The translations under genes were made by a program, and so were the position numbers. Positions 12,835 through 23,600 of a stretch of 64,000 nucleotides of DNA are shown here, piece by piece. The notes under the pieces were generated by a model that made no database searches, was not told where the DNA came from, and worked only from the letters and a program-made list of their open reading frames with translations. Numbering within the stretch: the first letter of the stretch is position 1; every line of letters starts with the position of its first letter. Source of the DNA: Haemonchus contortus (lineage: Eukaryota > Nematoda > Chromadorea > Rhabditida > Trichostrongylidae); assembly GCA_000469685.2 (NCBI GenBank), contig LS997562.1:28333391-28397390 (forward strand), written 5' to 3'.

Positions 12835-13238
12835 TTTACATGGGCACTGTTTACCCTTTACTGCCCCACCCTGTCGAGAATGGGCTGGATTTCTACCGAA
12901 TTTTTTCAAAGAAGATGAGACTGGCTAGAAACTTGCCTAAAGGGGTAATTTGACCCGTAGAACACGATTATTGCATCCATTTGTCATAAGGATGCCTAGC
13001 GCTTGCGCTACAGGCTCCTGCGCCTAATCGCTGGGTCACCGCTCCTGCTGAAAACTTGCCCCTAGCTAGTGTCCCAGGCGTTTTCATGATCAGTGGATGC
13101 GATATTCGTGTTCTACGGGTCAAATTACCCTTCTAGGCAAGTTTCTAGCCGGTTTCATCTTCTTTGAAAAAATTCGATAGAAATCCAGCCCTTACTCGAC
13201 AGAGTAGGGCAGTAAAGGGTAAATAGTGCCTTTACATG
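12835..13238. mobile_element. Palindromic hAT-type MITE with 8-bp target duplication
   Basis: The element is 12,843-13,230 (388 bp). Its two arms, about 145 bp each, are inverted repeats of one another; they start GGCACTGTTTACCCTTTACT on the left and end AGTGCC on the right, and both carry AATTTGACCCGTAGAACACG inward. It is flanked by a perfect 8-bp direct repeat TTTACATG (12,835-12,842 and 13,231-13,238), the duplication length made by hAT transposases. It has no coding capacity, so it would have been moved by a transposase supplied elsewhere. Confidence 0.92.
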
Positions 13239-14348
13239 TTGTTCAGTAGCCAGCAGTGGTAGAAATCTTTTGATTCGTTCATTGTAATCTGACATTCGCT
13301 TCCATAAATGACAGATGGAACTAACATGAACAGAGATAGGCGAAATCATCCAGAACCAAACTCCCACTAACTTCCCACACTTTCCACAAAGCCGTAAAAG
13401 ATTCTTAAGCTCCAGTCCATGCTCGTGGTCTCGGTGCTCATGGTTTTGGCACTTAAGACTACCGATACCTTAAAAATCGCAGTGGTGTGTGGTGCAGTAG
13501 GATCGAAAATGTCGCGTCGCGGCGAGAGGGAAGCCGCGCGCGAAGGAATGTAGCAGAATGCAGCAGCAGGTAAAAATAAAGGAACAAAAGAACTAACAGT
13601 AGAATCGTGCCCAAAATAAGACCGCATATGGATTGAGCTGTATGAAGAAGCTAGAGCTGCGTAGTAGCGGCGAAGCGAATGGTCCGTGACAGCCGCGTGC
13701 GGCGAATCGATTACATGAAACCGATCCTACTGCCCGTCTCCTATCGCAGTGCTCTACGAGGTATAGTTGGCGCTCGATCGAACATTCTGCATACACCTTT
13801 AGAGCCTCCAGTAACCTTCTTCGGGGATATGAAGTGTGCCTGGTTGGGTCAAGGGACTATATCTATTGGTTGGACAATGGCTGGAGCCATCAGTCAGCGA
13901 AAACTCACGTTCATTCATCATAGCAAGTTCACAAAGCGAATAAAATCTTCATTTATTTACAAAAAATAACATAAAAGCGACCCTGCGTCATTTCAATTTT
14001 TTTGGTGCAAAACGGCTAACAATAATCAATCACATTTGGGAAGAGCATGAATGAAACTGGGACTTTGCGGATCAGCCAAAATGGAATCAGCATGATGGCA
14101 GGAGGAGAGCAGTTGGAAGCGAAGATGGCCAGAGAGAGGATGAGTGGCTGCGGAAAATACGGAAATGGCTGCCTGTTGAGCTGAGAACGTGAAGTGAGTG
14201 ATTTGATGGACTATGGAGCCGACCGGATTAGGTGAGGCGTCGAGTAGTACGCGCGACCACATCGAAGCCCTTTCCATCGTTCAACGTCGCTGGCATGGCG
14301 ACGATGGAGAGCGGACCAGGAGAATTGGCTACTGGGGACTGCTGCTGG

Positions 14349-17300
14349 TCAGTCGAGGTTGCTTTGTTTTACGTACACTGAATAGTAGAACACTGAAATG
14401 AAGCAAATAACGATATATATCTATGAAAATGACTGTTGTAAGCTTTTGATGGATGAAAAATTCGTCATTGGGTCTTTCAACGGTAGGAACGACTAGATGT
14501 GGTTATCAGAGCATACACTGACAATCTTTACCCCAGTTTCAGCCCACGCTGACCCTCCGAAAATTCGGCTCTGCGCAAAGAGCGTGCTTCTGACTCTTAC
14601 GAGCTTTTCCTTTCTCATATCTCAACCACTAGTGAGCTCTTTTTCCGGACTTCTGTGATGTTGAATTAGGAATATTGTGGAATTAGTAATGCCCAGTTCG
14701 CTTGGACGAGAACCTCACTAGCGCCAAATCAGCATATTTGAGGCAATGGAAGTCTTGACTTGATGTTTTGTTAACTGCTGTTATTTTGCCGCAGTACGCG
14801 CTCCACAAGTCGCGAGGTCTCGGTAGTGTATGGCATAGAACACAGTGGCATGTAGCACAAGTACGGGATCGAGTTCCATCCGAGGCTGTTTATTACTTTT
14901 CTGTAGTGGTCCAGGAAAGCGTAAAGGCACTAATCAAAGCCCAAACTGATCATCACTTGGAAGAGGGATGAGTAGGGGGATAGAGACTATGATGGTAGTG
15001 AAGTCACCTAAGCGCCCATTATAACAACAATAATACAGTCCAAAGTTAGGTTAACAGAACTCCTCTGTCGAAAGGGTGCATATTGTATGCGTCGTTGGAA
15101 ATCATTATGGATTTGTAAGCTTCCCCCGCTAGGAAACAATGGTGGAAAATGAGGGGGTGATAAAAGCACTGATTTCAATATTGGCTGCGTTCGCGAGCCT
15201 ATTATGAACGCTCGCTTCATATTAATCGCTTCCCCATTCAGGAGCGTGTGGGCACATCACAAAAAGAGCTGGATTGAACGACATTTGGAAACTTTTAACT
15301 TTTCAAGGTCGAAGGCAAATCGCAACGTCGCTAGCAATCTCGCAACTCGAGCCTTTACTTCTAAAGGGAGTTTTTTGCTTTCAAGAATTGGTTGATAAAT
15401 GCCGTGATCGAATCTCGGCCGAATATTGGCTCCCATTCCCAGCGAAGATCGTTGGCAATCACGCTGTTCTCCCACATCGCATGAATTCTCGCGAAATGTG
15501 CCGAAATGTATTGACAATTCAATGGACTTTTCGTAAGTCTTGAACATCTGGAAGGATATCCAAGAGAAAGTCGTGTTATGCAGCTTTCATCTGCTTGTGA
15601 AACCGTTGGTAAGCTCAAGGGCTTGTGAACGGTATCCATGGATCGAATTCGTTGGGTGTTCTCTGACAAGCGCTCGATAGGTTCTGGAGAATTTAAACTT
15701 TTTTTCACACTGATCTGACTTTCTTACAAGGTTGGCCAGTTATGGACAAAACTTCGGCCTCCGACAACTACCTGTGCTATCGGGCACTGTGCTCTCCAGT
15801 GCTAATTTTTCCTGACCCTTTGACAAGTCCTTAACGGCTAATACATTTGCAAACAGTTCAGGATATGAAGGAAAAACAAATGTAAGCACCTTTATAGACC
15901 ACCCTGCTCTCCGTTTGGATGCTTTGACAGTGGTCTACACATTTCAATGTTGTCGACGCCTTGAAAAAAGGTCGCCGCGGGTGCGCCGACTCTGTTTAGT
16001 CCTGCTCGGACCCCTCATCTTTCATATACAAAAAATTGAGGTTCCCGACACCTTTGACGGAGGTCAGGAGTGAACTCAATGCATTGGAAAAGGCATTCAA
16101 CTTATTTGCACTTTCACAGCCGGAATTTGTCAACGAAGAGCTTCCGTTAAAATAGGCTGTTTGAGAAATGCAGTTGCTTAGTGCTGAATATCAATTTCGT
16201 ATAATGACCAATGAATGGAAATCTTTCTGTCCTCATTGTCCCCTCTGTTCGTGAGGGTAAAAGTATGAAGTTTGCTACTTTGTTGACATTTTGTTTTGGC
16301 ATAATTTCCTTCCTTTCCTTTCCTCAGACTCGGCCTCAACTCAAAAATGCAGTGACCCCACGCACAAGTTAGGGGTTTTAGTCCCACAAGGTTAGCGAGT
16401 TATGAAAAACTCGGCCTGGGACGGGACTCGAACACACGGGACCGCTTGGGCTATCCGGGCACTGTGCTCTATCCCTTACCCTACAGGACCCCGCTTGCCC
16501 CCGCCCTCTTAATAGCTTGTGTGCATAGCTTAGTGTTTTTATTTTTCCGGCAGTAATGAATCGGAGAGATGCCGCTTTTGCCGCTTCTCCACCTCCTCCC
16601 CAAATTCATGGCCCTGAACGTGTCGCTCTAAGGTCGAGCACCCACAAAATGATAACTGAAGGGGACAAAATTTGCTGTAGTTTGTTGCGTTTTTGCTAAC
16701 CAGAAGTCAGCCCCTCATCCCTCAGAGCCGAACAATTGGCAGACGGTCTGGGGAGAAAAAGTAATGCTACTACAACTGTACAAGATCCCTGAGAATCACT
16801 GTAAAGGCGGAATTCATTCCATTACGCTCTGTTCTCTAACCGATTGTGAGTGCGTGGGGATTCCTTGAAGGTTCACTTTGCCCAACCGGAAGGGACTAAG
16901 AGATGTATTTTACTGAATGGATAAATATAGAAGCCTTTCAAAACTCAGCCATGCAAAGATCCATTAAGAGGAACAGAAGAACTCCCATGCTCACAATGAA
17001 ATGACTTGGGAGGGATTAGAATGGCTGACAGCGCCCATGTCCATAGGTACTGTATGAAAATAAAAGGGTAAAGCCTCCGGAGACTTTCCTCCTTTCGTCC
17101 CTCCGGAGACGATACATCAGTACTCGATTCGTATGGGAGGATGAAGGCACCGTACACGTACTTAATGGCTGGCCACCGTTGGTCAATGTGCAGGCGGAAA
17201 CACTTATCGGAAAGCTACTACGATGCTAAAGGGAAGTCGAATGCGATGGCGCATCCCAAAAGTGATCTTGATCAAAGTCAAAACACCTAATCCTCAAACA

Positions 17301-20300
17301 TATGTCACCAGTTTCCGTCTATGTCCTTGCGGAACACGATGCTACCTATTTTGGTATTTACTGGTATGCGCATCTGTTTGTGTGCCAAACACCAACACAA
17401 TACAAGAATGCTTGAAAATGGATTCTCAGAAAAGACTGTTTTAAGACCGTCCATGGGGCGGTTTCATCCAGCACATACAGGCGGTAAGAAGGCATCACGC
17501 ATTAAATTGCTGCAGAAGAACGTAATGGAGCGAAAAGGTCACTTCCAGGCCTTCTCAAAACGTAGAGAGCTCCCATGGTAACACAATTAAGTGTAAGCTA
17601 AGCCGGATCCATAATGCATGCACGATCAGACACTTACGGAATTCGTCTGGAGAGGCTGCATGGTTAACAGAACAGAGTATGATACGCTGGGACGCGAAGA
17701 CGGAGAAGACGGTGTGTGACTAGAAGATCTTCGGCTTCAAGCCACAGGTGAAGCTCAAATTCCAATGGTTTCCTCACTTGGTTCTGGCCCTCATCTCATC
17801 GGTGTGTTCAGCAGCAGCAAAGCTATTTTGCCGGTGACCAAAGAAAACGGGCAGAGGTACAAATGATTTGCTGGCGATTTTCCTGGCAGCCTGAAGGGAT
17901 GAAGTCGAGCTGGTGAGATCGCTCTTCAACTCTCTGGCCTGCAACCGCTTCCCACTGCTTTTCCCTGATACTCAACTTGCTTGTAGGGCACTTCTTCCTT
18001 TCAAATTGCTATTGCGAAACAAAGCGTTGCCCAGGGCAAATGGCTTTTTACAGGGCGTAGAGATGTAATTAATAAAAGTGAGGTTGATACACAGTCGATG
18101 TGATTTAAACGAGGGGCTTCTCAGTTTTTTTGCTTTCTTTAGTATTTTTCTCCCACGTTACGTCTTATTTTGAATCGTGATACAGCTTTGATGAGAAATA
18201 CGACAAACTCACCTAGAAATGCTGTGAACAGTGAGGGAAAAGTGATCCGTGACATTAGGTCCACTCTACGTGAGAGATCCGCATTTCGACCCAACATATC
18301 CAATAGCCTGAAAGTCTGCAACTGGGAAAGTGAAAATAGTTTTCGAGAAATAAAAGTCCCTAAAAAGATCGATGTGGGAAAATGGCAAAGCCCATTTTGA
18401 AAGTAATCAATGTCTTGAACGGAAAAGCCTTCAGGCCCCTGAGTGCCTCACCTATTCAGCGGAGTCCAACCCCGTCGACGATAATTGCTCAAGTCAAGCC
18501 GTAGAGCAGGACGTTCTGACGGGCAAACGCAGTCGTCCAGACGCGTTTTCTTCTTTTTCTCCTGCATGATTGAAAGCTCCAAGGTTTTTCAGGTAATACT
18601 ACACGGTAGGGAATACAAATAACCAACCTTCCGAAGGAATTCCTTCCGGCCATAATAATTCACAACGGCATATTCGAGTAGAGCTCCAAAAATGAATGCC
18701 AAACATACGCCGATCCACACGTCCACAGCCTGAACTTAAAACGAAGTTTCTCTGGTCATTACCTAAGGGCATTTTTTGGCATGACCCTACGGTTATCTGA
18801 GCCTGAATCTCTCAAGGATCATAAAAACGCTGAACGTTGTAAGGGAAAGTTAAGTACTACAGTAGCCGGGACGATAGAGGTTTTCGACTTTTTAACGGCA
18901 AAACTGGGTGCGCCTGCTTGTCCGTGGTGGGGCCTCGAAGAGAATCTGACCAGCTCTCAAAGACCTCTCACCAAAGTCATCCACGGTATGCGAAAGACCT
19001 AACCCTCGGCGAGATAATCCGTTCTTCTCCTTATTCTACAAAAAAGAACATCTTCCAGGGAAGATGTAATCTGTTGGGAACTGCTTAGACGCTTCAGCCT
19101 AGTGAGTCGATCTGTAAAATCTGCTGACACTCGAAAGAGAAACCAAAACCACGAGTACCTTACTGAGGCAGGTTACCGTTCTCCCTGAATATAGTCTTCA
19201 AGAAACTTCTTCCTCCTCTCAACTACAGCCTTTTCCGAGACTGCTAGGTCAACTTTTCCAAAAGTGGAGTAAGTGAAGAGCTAAAGGACGTTTGAAAGCT
19301 TGTTGGCATCTGTGTTCATAATACAACGGGCGGCCTGGAACTGCCACAAACAGCCCCTTTCACAACAGTCAATGTTCTTCTATCTGAATTGCTCATAATA
19401 ACAGAGGATTTGTGCACTTTGTTGACGCCCTTTCACCTGCTCCCTTCAATTTGCTTCTAATGTTCGCCGTTGAAAGAGAGTAAAAAGCAGTGTGGACACG
19501 CCGTTCAACTCGTGATTCGATAAGCTGTCCTTCTACGATTGTTGTCATCTACGAAATGTCTCATGGACAAGTGGCCAGGGAAGGGCAGAAGGAAATATCA
19601 GACTATTCTTCTTCTACTATGAGACAACCCTGAGACGTTACCTTCAAGGGTGCTTGAAAGCACCCATGTACCTCCCTGACCCAAAACTCATATGCGATTT
19701 TGATTCCTAGAAACTCAGTTAGCACCTCAAGAGCTTTGACAGGTAGGTCGCTGGCCGCTAAGAGCAGAAACGCGCAGCATCTGAAGAGGACCTCAACTTC
19801 CTCGCATTCAGCACTCAACAGATCGAGGATTGGAGCCCTTTGTGAATGATATCAATGGGAACTTGAAATGAAAGCTGTGACATCAGGTTCTTCGACTGAA
19901 GTCCATTCTTATGGGAGTTCCCAATAGTAAAGATTCCAAAGGGCGGAGGCGGTGTAGAGGCAAGTGGCACACTATATCACACGCACGGTCGCGGATTCGA
20001 GTCCTCGATCACTACCCGCAATTCATTGTATAGGTCACATACGTATTCAATACGTCACTACGATTCTTAATGGAAGTCGAATGCAGGGCGCATCCCTCAA
20101 ATGGGATTGATTGACGCCAGAAGACCTTATACTTTGTCATTAAAGATCCCGAGCTCAGCAACATCACTGTAGCAAGCTCCTCCTGATTTTTGATAGCTGC
20201 ACAAGGGCAGTTAAACATTTCTTATCTGCTACGAGTAAGAGATGTTGGTAATGTCATCTAACCTTGATGTAGGAGACAGGTGGGAGTTTGGAGTTGATGC

Positions 20301-20604
20301 CGCTTGCCTGAGTTGTCATTGTGAGCAGCGTCGTGACACCCAGAGACACTCGAGCTGGTACGGCATCCTGAATATGACAGAGCTCATATTGGGTACAAAA
20401 TATCTCAAAAAGCGGTCTGTACCTTATCAAGCCAGAAAGAAACCCATGAAACCACAACGAGCATAATACATGGAATGTAAAGCTGGATGAGGTAGTAACT
20501 GAAATGAAATTCACTTACTGCATTTGTATAAAGGAATAAGAGGTGGGAAGCTCACCTGTACTCTCTTCGCAAGAGAAGTTTGACCCGAGCACAACTGTAT
20601 TCTC
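14349..20604 (-). CDS. avr-14: avr-14 A-type membrane-domain cassette (distal)
   Basis: Exons: 20604-20556 ([16 protein letters not shown]), 20498-20423 (M1, [18 protein letters not shown]), 20367-20263 (whole M2, [20 protein letters not shown] onward), 18729-18628 (M3, ending [11 protein letters not shown]), 18561-18452 (basic loop, [18 protein letters not shown]), 18307-18213 ([20 protein letters not shown], start of M4), 14392-14349 ([14 protein letters not shown], stop). All donors are GT and all phases agree. Using this cassette means splicing from 25,720 straight to 20,605, skipping the whole B cassette. Unlike B, M2 is in one exon. The C-terminus resembles GLC-2 more than the B form does, which suggests an old exon-block duplication. 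Confidence 0.93.
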
Positions 20605-23600
20605 CTATAAACGACTAATAAGGCACTGGGTGGGATGGAAAGCAACGAGGCGAAGAATTTGAGAGAAGAAAAGTGAGACGAGGAGAGTGTGGAGGTACAA
20701 TGAGGACGGACGGACGAACGGACGGACGAGTAGAACACGGCCCATGCTTCACATCAAGTAGACAGCCCAATATAACACTGAAACAGTTTCACGCTAGGTT
20801 CGCGACGTAGACCGTTTAGGTGGCGAGAAATCGCCGCGGACCTACCATTGAAACAGGCATATCCAATAGGGAACACCTAAACAAATATCGAGTAATATCA
20901 AGTGCACATGTAAACATACGGATATGGAATATATAGACACATGGAAACAATAGGGATTACGACGGTTACCAGACGGGAGACGACGTCGATACGTTTCGAA
21001 CGCTCTTTGTAGCGTCGAACGAATATGCGACAGCAGAACGAGGTCCGCGGTTGACTGCCGGCTAGCGGTCGATAGCCATCCTGGGGTAGCTGCTTCATCT
21101 GAAGGGTTCAGAGCTCTAAGGAGCACACACACAAACACATAGGCACATAATCAGAAAGACAAGACGGATTTCAAAGTCTCGTGAATCTATTAGGTTGGAA
21201 GGAAAGTCCTGCGACAAAAAATTTGTAGCGTCGACAATTTGTAACAACAGTGTGAACACGGTAGCAAGTGTGTTAAACTTGTAGGACATTCCTCAGGCAA
21301 TCAACACATGAGTGGGCACGCTGTGGCTTTAGCAGCATTACGGTCAATAAATGGACAGCACCCGATTCGTACCATCACGTTCTTCTAAGCACGCCAAGGG
21401 AAAAACGCGGGTGTAGCAGCTCAAGTTATCAGCAACTTATTCAGTGCTGGCACTGCTCACTGATCAACGGTCAACAATCGGTTGGATCGCTTCACTGGAG
21501 GAGATACTTGCCTTCGAAGTCACGCAAGCATCGTCCCTTAATTCAATGCAGGTTGAAGGGATCCAACCACTATGAGTTGCTAAGCGCAGACTAGATGGAC
21601 ACAGCTATCGGTTACCCCCATGAACCCCGAAATTTGGCCAGCGGGGTTAGAGAAGGACGATCAAAACCGTAAATCAGGTCCCTACAGAGGGACGATGCAC
21701 GTCGGAATTTCGCTTTAAACACGCGTCAAAAGTTCTACGATTCCAATTGGTTCCAGCTTGTTCGTCAGTCGTACTCCGCAAGTGTTGCCCCTTTTACCTA
21801 CCATGCGCTCCGCCTTCTTGAGCATCCCGTTGTGGAAAAAAATTCGTAACTTAATGTGATCTGAAAACGGCAGCCAATTACTTTTTCGAGTCACAGCTTC
21901 CTCACTCCTGAACAAAAGGCATCAGTGATTTACTCAAAGGATAATAGAAGGTTGTCGACCTCTTTGGTAAATATATTTCCGAAAATTGATTGGCCTGGAA
22001 AATTTCAGAAATGATTTAAAGAAGACCTTCATTGTGTCGCAGGACTTTCCTTCCAACCTAATATTATACAGTAACCCGATGTTACGGTATCAGACCCTCA
22101 CGGAACTTTAAAATCTGACTTGCATCAGAAAGCAGCCAGCAGCGTACGCACCATTCGTTGGCCACAACTCATATCCTTGCGAGCGGCGTAGTTGACCAAC
22201 GCGAATTCGAGAAGAGCGCCGAAAATGAACGCCAGACATACGCCGATCCAAACGTCAATCGCCTTAACGCTCTCAGTGGAATTTAGGGACACACAAATGG
22301 CTTCAAGGCTTCGGATCACACTGGATGAAAGGCTAGCCGACTCTTGCTGCTTTCACTACAAAGGCACACTGTGAAGACCGTGGTCAGGGCGAAGGGACAG
22401 GACTGAATCAAGGAAGACGCCAAAGTGAAGGTGGTAGGGAACGCTACAAGGCCACATGTAAACCTTGGCTGGTTTTGCCAGCAATCGATAGAAAAGCTGT
22501 TCGAGGGAGACAATTCTCTCCTTTTTCGTTCTTCGTTTTGTCGATGACGTTTGCATTTGTCCTTCCGTTTGAAATATGACTACAAATAACAACTACAAGA
22601 GTTAGAATGAGAGAGGTGCCTTTCAAAAAAGAAAAACCGTTCCCCTGATTGGTGACACCATGCAGAAGCACAGTAAGTGTGTCGGTTGGGCGTGCCGGGA
22701 CCAGCTGCCCCCGTGACCTACTTCTACGAGGCGGCGCCTCATTACCCATTTTATTTGATGGCCATACTTAAAGGCACAGTTCACGATAATTAATGGACGG
22801 GTACGTCGATGGCCTTCCCGCCTCTCGGTCGATGTCACGTTAGACGTCAGAGACGAGTGTCGAGACAATACAGATTGCAAATTTTCGTTCTAGGACCCAC
22901 ACACAATCAGCTGTCGCCGAGTGATGAGGCGATGTTTTTCTCCCATTCTTTTTTCCTCTGCTATTTTTCTTGCTGCCGCGATCCCTTATTCAATTTCCTA
23001 CCCCAAGAGGCTGAAAAGGTGAGCTACTTTTGCTGTTACTAGGGTTTTTTGTTTACCTATGAATATAATTTCGTTTCGTTAGGGATGAATTTTCGTTTAC
23101 CATTGTCTTTTATTCGCACCAGGACCCACACGTACACAGTGAGACACGTTGCCTAGCTCGTCCGAACCCCCCACTCTTCTCCATTTTTCTGAACTCATTC
23201 TCGTCCAGCCCCCTTTCTAACGGTTTTTCGTAGCCTTTTTTTCACTTTGAAAACACCGATGCACGCAGTTCCTTCACATCAGTCGCACTAGTTTCGATCT
23301 TGTCTTCCATTTTTCATCATAATCTGGACTACCCAAAATTATCGTGAACTGTGCCTCTAAGGATATTCTGCAGCAAGAGCTGACTAAGATTCTTTTAAAA
23401 TCGGCAGCTAATCCACTCAGTGTGACCTAAACCTAGAAGGAGTCATTAGCGAAGTAATAGCGTGCCTTGGTGTAGCTGACCGGAGGCAGCTTCGCGTTGA
23501 TACCGGAACTCTAAAAGTGAGTGGTTATTTAGACAGAGACAGAAACAACTACAAAGACAGCAACAACAACAACAACAACGACTCTAAGACAAATAGACGC

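Larger units (their letters stand above)
10464..14348. other. Intergenic region between receptor and avr-14
   Basis: About 3.9 kb between the receptor start codon and the last avr-14 stop codon. Both genes point the same way, so this is the receptor's 5' region and the 3' region of avr-14. A TTTATT on the plus strand at about 13,949 (AATAAA on the coding strand) is a candidate avr-14 poly(A) signal, roughly 400 bp past the A-isoform stop. The region also holds a SINE (11,841-12,062), a poly-C run at 11,761-11,774 and a palindromic hAT-type MITE (12,843-13,230). I recognise no other exon. The distance argues against an operon. Confidence 0.6.
14393..18212 (-). other. Last intron of avr-14 A isoform
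   Basis: A 3.8-kb intron from donor GTGAGT (18,212) to acceptor TTTCAG (14,398-14,393). It contains two copies of a second tRNA-like SINE family at 15,728-15,805 and 16,386-16,495. I recognise no coding exon in it. Confidence 0.7.
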
